From positions 1-7,496 of the forward strand of contig JASLCY010000589.1 of assembly GCA_030151925.1 (NCBI GenBank): DNA of 7,496 nt. Reading direction: 5' to 3'. Position numbers and translations under genes: made by a program. Shown one piece after another: positions 1-5,663 of the stretch (within the stretch, counting starts at the first letter, position 1; the number at the start of each line of letters is the position of its first letter). This DNA is from Oligoflexus sp. (GTDB lineage: Bacteria; Bdellovibrionota_B; Oligoflexia; Oligoflexales; Oligoflexaceae). Under the pieces are notes generated by a model. The model ran no database searches, was not told where the DNA came from, and saw nothing but the letters and a program-made list of their open reading frames with translations.

Positions 1-431
1 TCGGACTCTCGACTCTGCTCGCTGTAGGTTGTACGCAGCAAAAGTCCGTAGCGGGCCAATATAAAGAAAAGCTCGCCCAGGGCGCGACCGGCGAAGGCGA
101 CGATTCAGGCTCGACCGACAGCGGCGACAGCACGGATAGCGGCGACAGCGGCGACGGTACGGATACCAGCACCGATACGGGTGACGGCACCGATACCGGC
201 GATGGAACGACCGATACCACGGCCAGCTCCGGTACGGGCGACGCGACCAAAGGCAATACGCTTCTGCAAGTCTGCGCCGGCTGCCACCCGGCGAACGGCG
301 TGACCCTCGATAAGACCGCCGTCGCGAAGCTCGACGCCGCGCTCTCGACCCAGAACGCGATCCACAAGGATCTCGACGGCTTCAAAACCGAGAACCGCAA
401 GGATCTCGAAGCCGCCCTCAACGCGAAATAA
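1..431 (+). CDS. Lipoprotein with a single c-type heme motif (5' truncated)
   Basis: The reading frame has codons starting at position 3, runs off the left edge and stops at TAA 429-431. The first visible residues are the end of a lipoprotein signal peptide with lipobox L-A-V-G-C, the acylated Cys being codon 30-32, so only a short N-terminal stretch is missing. A charged segment follows, then a low-complexity Asp/Ser/Thr/Gly linker (about 99-245). A compact C-terminal domain of about 60 residues opens with a heme-binding CAGCH (273-287). No methionine follows the CXXCH, so the usual Met distal ligand of class I cytochromes is absent. The only later histidine, at 363-365, could be the sixth ligand, or the heme could be five-coordinate. 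The inferred role is a membrane-anchored periplasmic or surface electron carrier on a flexible tether. I do not recognise the family. The reading frame is well supported by the lipobox, the CXXCH motif and the terminator just after the stop. Confidence 0.8.
   Translation, partial: GLSTLLAVGCTQQKSVAGQYKEKLAQGATGEGDDSGSTDSGDSTDSGDSGDGTDTSTDTGDGTDTGDGTTDTTASSGTGDATKGNTLLQVCAGCHPANGVTLDKTAVAKLDAALSTQNAIHKDLDGFKTENRKDLEAALNAK
99..245 (+). repeat. Low-complexity Asp/Ser/Thr/Gly-coding linker repeats
   Basis: Within the lipoprotein gene, short degenerate units of the kind gacagcggc, gataccggc and gacggcacc repeat in register with the codons. They encode alternating D-S-G, D-G-T and D-T-G steps. The translated segment is strongly acidic and has no hydrophobic residues except alanine near its end. 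It is best read as a disordered spacer between the lipid anchor and the heme domain. Calcium binding is possible from the Asp spacing, but no complete EF-hand or RTX nonapeptide is seen. Confidence 0.7.
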
Positions 432-453
432 GATCTTACGCTACTTAAATCCG

Positions 454-486
454 AAAGCCCTTGGCACCGCGGCCAAGGGCTTTTTT
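454..486 (+). terminator. Rho-independent terminator after the heme lipoprotein gene
   Basis: A perfect GC-rich stem (core agcccttggc at 456-465 with gccaagggct at 472-481, extended by A-T pairs to 454 and 483) encloses a 6-base loop. It is followed by a T run at 481-486. It lies 22 bases past the lipoprotein stop. The DUF3025 gene on the other strand ends at 486, right beside the hairpin. The T run on that side is only three bases, so termination of the minus-strand gene is plausible but weaker. Confidence 0.9.
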
Positions 487-1265
487 CATGTCTCGACGAG
501 CCAGGAGATGTTGATGCCGCCGTGCGCGGGCCGTCGGGCATCGAAGCCCTCGAGGTAAGAGGCGAGCCTCTCGTCGAGCGAGCCGGGCCCCGGATCGACG
601 ATGATGCAGCTCGCGTAGATGTTCGAGCCGCCCTTGAGCATGACTTCCATCATGCCGTGACCGAAGAGCGCAAAACTCCCGGCGTGCCGCTGGACGAGAG
701 CTCGTTTACCCTCGTCGTCCCGGCTTTGGACCAAGCTCTCGACCGCGTCGCGCCCTAGGCCTTCCGGTAGGTCCCAGACTATCCCGCCTTCATCGAAGCA
801 CGTGAGCCGGTCGGCGAGCGGGCAGCGGCCCTGCCCCGGGAACTCCGCGCTCCACGCGGTCTGCACTTCATAGGCGCGCCTGTGCAGATGATATTTGGCT
901 TTCGGGAAATTGAACCAGACGATGGCGTTGAAAAAATCATGGAGGTTCGCGGCGCGGGTGGGGATCTCGCGCTTCTCGAGGATCGAGTATTCGTAGCCGC
1001 GAACGGCGCGATCGATTTTCGACTCTTTGCGTTTCACCCTTTGCCCGGGTTTTTGCTCGAACATGAACGTCAAATCATGACCGAGACATTCCCATAGCTT
1101 CTCTCTCTGGGCCAGGGTCTGCCAGTCTTCCGGCGCAGGCCAGGAGGCACAGGACGAAACGGTGGGCAAAGCCCGAAGGAGCTGACGAACATGCGGCCAT
1201 TTTTGGAAGGACTGCCATTCTATGTGAGGAAAAGCGCTCGACAAAAGTGTAGACTCCACCGGCAA
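486..1265 (-). CDS. DUF3025 family protein
   Basis: The 259-residue product matches my memory of the DUF3025 family, a conserved family without assigned function. Recognisable blocks are Y-E-Y...I-P-T-R leading into NLHDFFNAIVWFNFPKAK (residues 91-124), LTCFDEGGIVW (154-164) and FALFGHGMMEVML (198-210). The length is typical. There is no signal peptide or membrane segment, so it is presumably cytoplasmic. The start is uncertain. The frame is closed by a stop at 1281-1283 and has no ATG before residue 68. It must therefore begin at TTG 1265, at GTG 1259 (two codons later), or at a less usual codon. GTG is better placed relative to the weak purine stretch CAGAG upstream. The gene is divergent from tcdA and converges on the lipoprotein terminator. 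No function can be assigned from sequence. Confidence 0.85.
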   Translation of the reverse strand: MPVESTLLSSAFPHIEWQSFQKWPHVRQLLRALPTVSSCASWPAPEDWQTLAQREKLWECLGHDLTFMFEQKPGQRVKRKESKIDRAVRGYEYSILEKREIPTRAANLHDFFNAIVWFNFPKAKYHLHRRAYEVQTAWSAEFPGQGRCPLADRLTCFDEGGIVWDLPEGLGRDAVESLVQSRDDEGKRALVQRHAGSFALFGHGMMEVMLKGGSNIYASCIIVDPGPGSLDERLASYLEGFDARRPAHGGINISWLVET

Positions 1266-1279
1266 AACTCTGGACCGAA

Positions 1280-1308
1280 TTCATAACACAGCTCGGGGAG
1301 TCACGCAA
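1280..1308 (-). promoter_or_regulatory. Candidate sigma70 promoter for the DUF3025 gene
   Basis: Read on the minus strand, TTGCGT (1303-1308) and TATGAA (1280-1285) are separated by exactly 17 bases. The -10 is preceded by TGT, an extended -10 feature. The match is partial (3/6 and 4/6). It would give a leader of only about 8-14 bases before the TTG or GTG start, so this is tentative. Confidence 0.3.
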
Positions 1309-1320
1309 AAGGCTATACCT

Positions 1321-1332
1321 TTGACTGGTCAA
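1321..1332. promoter_or_regulatory. Palindrome TTGAC-TG-GTCAA, possible operator
   Basis: Five-base perfect arms are separated by two bases, in the spacer between the divergent DUF3025 and tcdA genes. It is compact, symmetrical and sits between the two candidate promoters, as an operator would. Arms this short can also occur by chance, and no regulator gene is adjacent. Confidence 0.25.
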
Positions 1333-1354
1333 GCCTGGATGATTTGGCTTAATT

Positions 1355-1363
1355 TTATCCACA
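1355..1363 (+). promoter_or_regulatory. Perfect DnaA-box word TTATCCACA
   Basis: The nonamer matches the classical high-affinity DnaA box at all nine positions and lies in the non-coding spacer upstream of tcdA. No second perfect copy was noticed in the spacer. No dnaA, rnpA, mnmG or parAB gene is present, so this is not evidence for an origin. It may be a solitary regulatory or titration site, or chance. Confidence 0.35.
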
Positions 1364-1394
1364 AGCTCGGTGGAAAACTCTCGCGGTTGGCTGC

Positions 1395-1423
1395 TGAACA
1401 GGTTGATAAATACATGGTATACA
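1395..1423 (+). promoter_or_regulatory. Candidate promoter of the tcdA-tatD-gloB run
   Basis: TGAACA (1395-1400) and TATACA (1418-1423) have a 17-base spacer, and the -10 carries the extended TGG element (1415-1417). Each hexamer matches 4/6. The implied start of transcription is near 1430, about 35 bases ahead of the tcdA ATG. It lies in the region where base composition becomes AT-rich, unlike the flanking genes. Confidence 0.4.
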
Positions 1424-1430
1424 GGTTTGC

Positions 1431-1441
1431 TTAATTATTAA
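1431..1441. promoter_or_regulatory. AT-rich palindrome TTAAT-T-ATTAA at the predicted tcdA start site
   Basis: This is a perfect five-base inverted repeat around a single central base. It falls just downstream of the candidate -10 and over the predicted transcription start. That position would suit a repressor operator. The low sequence complexity makes chance symmetry quite possible. Confidence 0.25.
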
Positions 1442-1465
1442 ACAGAGCTCAAAAAGGGATACTCA

Positions 1466-2308
1466 ATGCAAGACCATGAGCAGCGATTCGGCGGAATTGG
1501 TCGTCTTTACGGCCAAAAAGCATGGCGCAAAATAAAGCAAGCGCGCGTTGCAATCGTTGGTATTGGCGGCGTGGGCTCGTGGACGGCCGAAGCGTTTATA
1601 CGCACAGGAATTGAGCACATCACTTTGATAGATCTCGACGAAGTTTGCATTTCGAACACGAACCGCCAGATCCACGCCCTGGACGGCAACATCGGCAAAG
1701 CCAAGGTGGACGCGATGAAGGAGCGCATGCTCCTCATCAACCCTCAGGCTCAGATCAAAACCATCGTGGATTTCTTCACGGCCTCGACCGCCGCCGCCAT
1801 CCTCGCCGAGGAATACGACGTCATCGTCGATGCGATCGACAGCATGGAAAACAAATGCCTGCTGCTCGCGGAATGCTATCGCCTGAAGAAGCCCATCGTG
1901 ACCTGCGGCAGCGTCGGCGGCCGCATCGATCCGACCTCGATTCGCCGCGCGGACCTGCAGGATACGACCAACGACACCCTGCTGCGCAACGTCCGCAAGA
2001 AACTCCGAAAAATCCATGCGATTCCCGGCGAAGGCCCGTTGCGCATCCCCGCCGTGTTCAGCGTCGAGGTCCCGGTGTTCCCGAACTCCAAAGGCGAAGT
2101 TTGCTCGGTTCGCGAAAAAGGCGTAAATACGAGGATGGATTGCACCACCGGTTACGGGACCGCGAGCTTCGTCGCGGGCAGCCTGGGTTTCGCCGCGGCG
2201 GCCGCGGCGATCGATCTCTATCTGGCCAACCACTCCGAGGCTGAGGCGAACCATGAATCAAACAGTGTGGATGGACGGGCATTGTCACCTGAGCGACCCG
2301 GCGTTTGA
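1466..2308 (+). CDS. tcdA: tRNA threonylcarbamoyladenosine dehydratase TcdA (CsdL)
   Basis: The 280-residue product is a ThiF/MoeB/E1-like adenylating enzyme. TcdA uses ATP to dehydrate t6A at position 37 of ANN-decoding tRNAs into cyclic t6A, which strengthens decoding. Seen here: the opening HEQRFGGIGRLYG (residues 4-16) characteristic of TcdA, a Rossmann nucleotide-binding GIGGVG (32-37), DLDEVCISNTNRQ (56-68) and V-D-A-I-D-S (121-126). Near the end is the Gly/Ala-rich hydrophobic segment after TGYGTASF. No CXXC zinc pair is present, which separates it from MoeB and ThiF. The ATG is preceded by AAAAAGGGA at 1451-1459. The last ~28 residues (after the hydrophobic helix) run past the usual family end and overlap the next gene by 56 bases. 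This tail is polar and probably dispensable. The gene is first in a run with the tatD-like gene and gloB. There is no csdA/csdE neighbour as in E. coli. Confidence 0.93.
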   Translation: MQDHEQRFGGIGRLYGQKAWRKIKQARVAIVGIGGVGSWTAEAFIRTGIEHITLIDLDEVCISNTNRQIHALDGNIGKAKVDAMKERMLLINPQAQIKTIVDFFTASTAAAILAEEYDVIVDAIDSMENKCLLLAECYRLKKPIVTCGSVGGRIDPTSIRRADLQDTTNDTLLRNVRKKLRKIHAIPGEGPLRIPAVFSVEVPVFPNSKGEVCSVREKGVNTRMDCTTGYGTASFVAGSLGFAAAAAAIDLYLANHSEAEANHESNSVDGRALSPERPGV

Positions 2309-3047
2309 TGCCGGACGCGAGGATCTTTATAAGGCCCTGGTCCACGAAAACATTCACGCTCTCGTCCTCGCCGGCACCGATCCCGAGGATTGGCTCAAGC
2401 AGGAGCGCCTCGCCCTCCCCGCGTCCGTGCGTGTGGCGCGCGCCTTCGGCCTTCACCCCTGGAGCGTGGACGCCATGGCCGATGACGAACTCGAGGCGGG
2501 CCTCCGCACCCTGCAGGGCAGCCTCGATCGCTGCGTGGGGCTGGGAGAGCTGGGCCTCGATTATTTCCGAGCGAAGGACGAAGCCGCGCGCACGCGGCAG
2601 AAGCATTGGTTCGAACGGCAGCTCGAAGTCGCGCGCGAAGCTCCGCAGCATCCTCTGATCCTGCATATCGTCAGGGCCCACCATGATGCCCTGCCGCTGC
2701 TCAGACGCTTTCACAGGCAACAGAAAAAACCGTTTCGCGGCCTGATCCATAGCTTCTGGGGCCACCCTCAGATCGCGGCGGATTATATCGCCCTCGGTTT
2801 TCGCATCTGCCTGCCGCCGCGCCTCCTCAAGGAAGATCCGCACGGCCTCCTTGAGAACGTGGACCGCGAGCACATCGTCTTTGAAACGGACAGCCCCTTC
2901 CATTTCGCCGACGGTTCGCTGGCGACGCCGGTGTTCATCAAAGATATGCTGAAGTTCGCGGCTGATCGATGGAACGAAGATATAGGGACGGTCTGCGCGA
3001 GGCAGAACCGCCTCATCATCGAACTCTTCCCGAGCTTGAGAGGTTAA
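2253..3047 (+). CDS. TatD family metal-dependent hydrolase, YjjV-like
   Basis: The 264-residue TIM-barrel hydrolase of the TatD family belongs to a group of two-metal enzymes. Its best-studied members are DNases with 3'-5' exonuclease activity. The metal ligands expected for the family are visible: H10-x-H12 in MDGHCHLSD, E99 in GLGELGLDYF, H138 in LILH, H166 in LIHSFWG and D213 in ETDSPF. GLHPW (66-70) is the usual GLHP block. The R-x-H-H-D-x-L stretch after H138 and the later loop resemble E. coli YjjV more than TatD. The R-x-N-x-P loop after the ETD motif of typical TatD proteins is missing or shortened. Start ATG 2253 has GAGG at 2243-2246. An ATG at 2271 is possible but has no comparable site. 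The gene overlaps tcdA by 56 bases and gloB follows after 4 bases, indicating co-transcription. The actual substrate is unknown. Confidence 0.88.
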   Translation: MNQTVWMDGHCHLSDPAFDAGREDLYKALVHENIHALVLAGTDPEDWLKQERLALPASVRVARAFGLHPWSVDAMADDELEAGLRTLQGSLDRCVGLGELGLDYFRAKDEAARTRQKHWFERQLEVAREAPQHPLILHIVRAHHDALPLLRRFHRQQKKPFRGLIHSFWGHPQIAADYIALGFRICLPPRLLKEDPHGLLENVDREHIVFETDSPFHFADGSLATPVFIKDMLKFAADRWNEDIGTVCARQNRLIIELFPSLRG

Positions 3048-3051
3048 CGGC

Positions 3052-3825
3052 ATGCGCACTTTCCAGCATGAATCGCTGAAGATCTATCAGATCCCGCTGC
3101 GGAAGGATAATTACACCTATCTCCTGACCGACGACGACTCGGGCGAGACCCTGGTGGTCGATCCCGCGGAATCCCCCGAATGCCTGGAGCTCCTCGAGGC
3201 CTTGGGCCGCCCGCTGAGCATGATACTCAACACGCATCATCACGACGATCATGTGCATGGGAACAAGGCTTTGAAAGAGCGGTACGGCTGCCGGATCTAC
3301 GGCTCCGCCCACGACAAGGAACGCATACCGGGTCTCAGCGATACGCTGAAAGGCGGTGATACGGTGCGTTTTGCCGGCCGCACGCTCAAGGTCTTCGATA
3401 CCCCGGGCCATACGCTGGGCCACATCTCGTATTTCCTGCCCGACGCGAACTGGCTCTTCTGCGGCGACACCCTCTTCGCGCTCGGCTGCGGCCGGCTCTT
3501 CGAGGGCACTCCGGAGATGATGTGGCAAAGCCTCAGGACCTTAAGGGATCTGCCGCCCGAGAGCCTGGTGTTCTGCGCTCATGAATACACGCTCGCCAAC
3601 GCTCGTTTCGCTCTGCATATCGCTCCCGATTTTCCCGGGCTTAAAGAGCACGTGCTCACGCTCGAGACGAGGCTGAAACACGAGGGCGCGACCGTGCCCA
3701 CGCGTTTAGAGAAGGAGAAGGCCTTCAATCCCTTCCTGCTCGCCGATCATCCTTATTTTAAGTCGCAGGGCGATACGCCGGTCGAGGTCTTTGCGGCGAT
3801 CCGTAAAGCGAAAGACCAGTTTTAA
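3052..3825 (+). CDS. gloB: Hydroxyacylglutathione hydrolase (glyoxalase II)
   Basis: The 257-residue metallo-beta-lactamase-fold enzyme hydrolyses S-D-lactoylglutathione to D-lactate and glutathione, the second step of methylglyoxal detoxification in the cytoplasm. Metal ligands are visible: THHHDDH (61-67, with H62, H64, D66, H67), H120 in DTPGHTLGH, D139 in FCGDTLF and H177 in CAHEYT. GCGRLFEGT (145-153) and the C-terminal E-K-x-F-N-P-F-L block identify glyoxalase II rather than a general MBL hydrolase. Two small departures from the usual family sequence: the residue after the metal motif is His69 where Gly is common (HVHG, not HVGG), and the NPFL motif is followed by Leu, where Arg is frequent. 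The start has GAGAGG at 3038-3043, 8 bases upstream. It is the last gene of the run. Its stop overlaps the stop of tesB on the other strand, and no hairpin lies between them. Confidence 0.93.
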   Translation: MRTFQHESLKIYQIPLRKDNYTYLLTDDDSGETLVVDPAESPECLELLEALGRPLSMILNTHHHDDHVHGNKALKERYGCRIYGSAHDKERIPGLSDTLKGGDTVRFAGRTLKVFDTPGHTLGHISYFLPDANWLFCGDTLFALGCGRLFEGTPEMMWQSLRTLRDLPPESLVFCAHEYTLANARFALHIAPDFPGLKEHVLTLETRLKHEGATVPTRLEKEKAFNPFLLADHPYFKSQGDTPVEVFAAIRKAKDQF

Positions 3826-4700
3826 CCGCCGGCCTTCTTCTCGCGCCTTTGCCTCATGAGGCCCTCTTGGGTGACGGAGGCGACGAGGACGCCGTCCCGC
3901 GCGAAGATCTTCCCGATATTGAAACCGCGCGCGCCGTGGGTCACGGTGCTCTCGGTGTGATAGAGCAGCCATTCGTCGAAACGAAAGTCCCGATGGAACC
4001 ACATCGCATGATCGAGGCTCGCCATCTGCAGATCGCCTTTGAACAGGGAGATCCCGTGCGGAAGGAGCGAGGTCGTCGCGAGGCCGAAGTCGGAGCTATA
4101 GGCCAGCAGAGCGCGATGGATGAGCGGGTCGTCCGGCAGGGCATCGACGGTTTTTATCCAGGTATTGCGTAAGGCCGGGGCGGGCTTCGGCTCAAAGGGA
4201 TTCTGCGGATCGACTTCCCGCAGATCGATCGGGCGTTCACGAGTGAATTTCGCGCGCCTTTCCTCGGGGATCAAAGCCGCCGCTTGTCGCGCCCGCTCCT
4301 CTTCGCTCGCCAGGCCTTCCGGTCCCTTGACCTGAGGCATCTTCACCTGGAAGTCGAGGCCCGGCTCGTGCCCCTGGAAAGACGCCGACATGCTGAAGAT
4401 GGCGAGGCCGTTTTGTTTGGCCACCACGCGCCGGGTCGAGAAGCTCCGCCCGGAACGAATGAGGTCGACTTCGTAATACACGGGATCCTGGCTGTTCCCG
4501 GGGCGAAGGAAATAACCGTGGAGGGAATGCGCCGGCCGGCCTTCCTCGACGGTCCGGCCCGCGGCGATCAGGGATTGCCCGAGCACCTGCCCACCGAAGA
4601 GGTTGCGAAAACCGAGATCCTCGCATTGGCCTATGTACACGTTTCTTTCTATCGCCTGCACGTCGAGCAGCTTCACGAGTTTCGCCAGGACGTCCCGCAT
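3822..4700 (-). CDS. tesB: Acyl-CoA thioesterase II TesB
   Basis: The 292-residue double-hotdog thioesterase hydrolyses medium- and long-chain acyl-CoA to free fatty acid and CoA in the cytoplasm. Typical blocks are N-L-F-G-G-Q-V-L-G-Q-S (33-43), HSLHGYFLRPG (58-68), SFSTRRVVAKQNG (86-98), YSSDFGL (201-207), LLPHGISLF (212-220), SLDHAMWFHRDFRFDEWLLY (228-247) and ASVTQEGLMR (274-283). Against the E. coli Asp-Thr-Gln triad these give D204, S228 and Q278, with Ser replacing Thr, a substitution I believe is common in the wider family. Start: an in-frame ATG 12 codons upstream (4736) is possible. ATG 4700 has a near-ideal AAGGAGG at 4706-4712 with 5-base spacing and gives the normal family N-terminus M-R-D-V-L. 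The gene is divergent from cnoX and tail-to-tail with gloB, overlapping it by 4 bases. Confidence 0.93.
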   Translation of the reverse strand: MRDVLAKLVKLLDVQAIERNVYIGQCEDLGFRNLFGGQVLGQSLIAAGRTVEEGRPAHSLHGYFLRPGNSQDPVYYEVDLIRSGRSFSTRRVVAKQNGLAIFSMSASFQGHEPGLDFQVKMPQVKGPEGLASEEERARQAAALIPEERRAKFTRERPIDLREVDPQNPFEPKPAPALRNTWIKTVDALPDDPLIHRALLAYSSDFGLATTSLLPHGISLFKGDLQMASLDHAMWFHRDFRFDEWLLYHTESTVTHGARGFNIGKIFARDGVLVASVTQEGLMRQRREKKAGG

Positions 4701-4705
4701 ATCAT

Positions 4706-4712
4706 CCTCCTT
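4706..4712 (-). promoter_or_regulatory. Shine-Dalgarno AAGGAGG that fixes the tesB start
   Basis: On the minus strand AAGGAGG ends 5 bases before ATG 4700. It lies inside the longer open frame that begins at 4736, so it argues for the shorter protein. Confidence 0.8.
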
Positions 4713-4741
4713 CGCTTCCCACAGGCATCCTGGCAAATCCT

Positions 4742-4798
4742 CGGACTTTAATCATCCATTTTTTTCTGCTAAGCTCGCCCCTTGCCCCCCAAAGTCCG
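4742..4798. repeat. 8-bp inverted repeat CGGACTTT/AAAGTCCG spanning the tesB-cnoX divergent region
   Basis: The arms at 4742-4749 and 4791-4798 are perfect complements separated by 41 bases. The right arm ends at the first base of the cnoX ribosome-binding site. The centre (about 4770) is near the midpoint between the two start codons. It could be a split operator for both genes. If transcription starts upstream of 4742, it could instead be an RNA stem that limits access to the cnoX ribosome-binding site. The same spacer carries ATCATCC twice in direct orientation (4701-4707, 4751-4757). Confidence 0.35.
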
Positions 4799-4803
4799 GA
4801 GGA
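4798..4803 (+). promoter_or_regulatory. Shine-Dalgarno GGAGGA that fixes the cnoX start
   Basis: GGAGGA is 5 bases ahead of ATG 4809. The open frame extends upstream to a TTG at 4782, but that codon has no ribosome-binding site and would put this site inside the gene. The overlapping GTG 4806 is a minor alternative. Confidence 0.75.
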
Positions 4804-4808
4804 CCGTG

Positions 4809-5648
4809 ATGACTCAGCCGCTGATTTTCGATGTGACAGCACAGAACTTCATGAGCGACGTTGTGCAGAAGTCGATGGAAGTCCCCGTCCTCCTCGATTT
4901 CTGGGCCGAATGGTGCGGGCCTTGCAAAACGCTGACGCCGGTCCTCGAGAAGCTGGCGAAAGCCTACGACGGCCGCTTCGTCCTCGCCAAATGCGATACC
5001 GAGGAGAACCAGGAGCTCGCCGCCCAGTTCCAGATCCGCAGCATACCGGCCGTGAAGCTGGTGATCGGCGGCAAACTCGTCGCGGAATTCAACGGCGCGC
5101 AGCCGGAAGGCGAAATCCGCCGCTTCATCGAGCATTACTGCCCCGCTCCGGAGAAAGACCTCTATACCGTCGAGAAGGAGCTCACCGAACAAGGCGAATG
5201 GGGCGACGCGCTCGCGGTCCTCGATCAACTCCTGAAAGCCGACCCGAGCCACAGCCAGGCGGCCGCCCTCAAAACGCAGGCGCTGATCCAGCTCAAACGC
5301 TGGGACGAGGCGATGCTCTTCGTGCAGGCCGCGAATTTTCCTGAGGCGGAGGGGCTAAGAAAGCAGCTGGCGCTCTTCGCCGAAGCGCGCGCCTACGGGG
5401 ATGTGGCTTCGACCGAAAAGGCCGCGGCCACGGGCGATCTCGAAAGCGTTTATAAACACGCGATGGTGCTCGCGCTCGAAGGCCGCTTTCAGGAAGCGCT
5501 GGAGCAGCTGCTGACGATACTGGCGAAAAACAAGAATTACGGGGAAGGGAAAGTTCGCAAGACCCTTCTCGGGATCTTCGAGCTGCTCGGCATTCACCAC
5601 CCCTTGAGCGATGAATACCGGAGACGCATGGGGAGGCTTATCCTCTAG
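4809..5648 (+). CDS. cnoX: CnoX/YbbN-type thioredoxin-TPR chaperedoxin
   Basis: The 279-residue product has a thioredoxin domain (about 5-110) followed by a C-terminal TPR-like helical domain (about 117-279). This is the layout and length of E. coli CnoX (YbbN), a cytoplasmic holdase that protects proteins from oxidative aggregation and works with GroEL. The thioredoxin active site FWAEWCGPCK (31-40) and the cis-proline in R-S-I-P (80) are intact. The canonical CGPC differs from the E. coli protein, whose site has lost the first cysteine, so this one can in principle act as a real dithiol oxidoreductase. Further cysteines are C62 and C111. The C-terminal block V-R-K-T-L-L-G-I-F-E-L-L-G with final Y-R-R-R-x-x-x-L (249-279) is very like the YbbN end. 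ATG 4809 is chosen from GGAGGA 5 bases upstream. The gene is divergent from tesB. Its stop lies 15 bases from the stop of the convergent multiheme cytochrome gene. Confidence 0.9.
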   Translation: MTQPLIFDVTAQNFMSDVVQKSMEVPVLLDFWAEWCGPCKTLTPVLEKLAKAYDGRFVLAKCDTEENQELAAQFQIRSIPAVKLVIGGKLVAEFNGAQPEGEIRRFIEHYCPAPEKDLYTVEKELTEQGEWGDALAVLDQLLKADPSHSQAAALKTQALIQLKRWDEAMLFVQAANFPEAEGLRKQLALFAEARAYGDVASTEKAAATGDLESVYKHAMVLALEGRFQEALEQLLTILAKNKNYGEGKVRKTLLGIFELLGIHHPLSDEYRRRMGRLIL

Positions 5649-5663
5649 GGCCGCGCCTGAGGT

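Noticed and set aside
105..245. CRISPR-like or minisatellite array in the repetitive start of the window
   Set aside because: The repeats are short, degenerate and in codon register. They encode a low-complexity protein linker, with no regular repeat-spacer structure.
1228..1431. Plus-strand open frame of 67 codons in the DUF3025-tcdA spacer, with an ATG at 1339 giving a 31-residue peptide
   Set aside because: The amino-acid composition looks plausible, but there is no ribosome-binding site before the ATG, the upstream part is antisense to the DUF3025 start, and the candidate tcdA promoter lies inside it. Not enough to call a gene.
1355..1441. Possible replication origin (perfect DnaA box next to an AT-rich tract)
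   Set aside because: Only one perfect box was noticed, and no origin-type neighbours (dnaA, dnaN, rnpA, mnmG, parAB) are present. The AT-rich tract is short.
3826..3860. Terminator between gloB and tesB
   Set aside because: The two stop codons overlap, and I see no stable hairpin with a T run on either side. Antisense read-through between the genes is possible.
4701..4736. Longer TesB starting at the ATG at 4736
   Set aside because: The ideal ribosome-binding site AAGGAGG lies within that extension and serves ATG 4700, which also gives the usual family N-terminus.
4747..4775. Possible cnoX promoter TTTAAT-17-TAAGCT
   Set aside because: The spacing is right, but both hexamers match the consensus poorly (about 3/6 each). 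Too weak to list as a feature.
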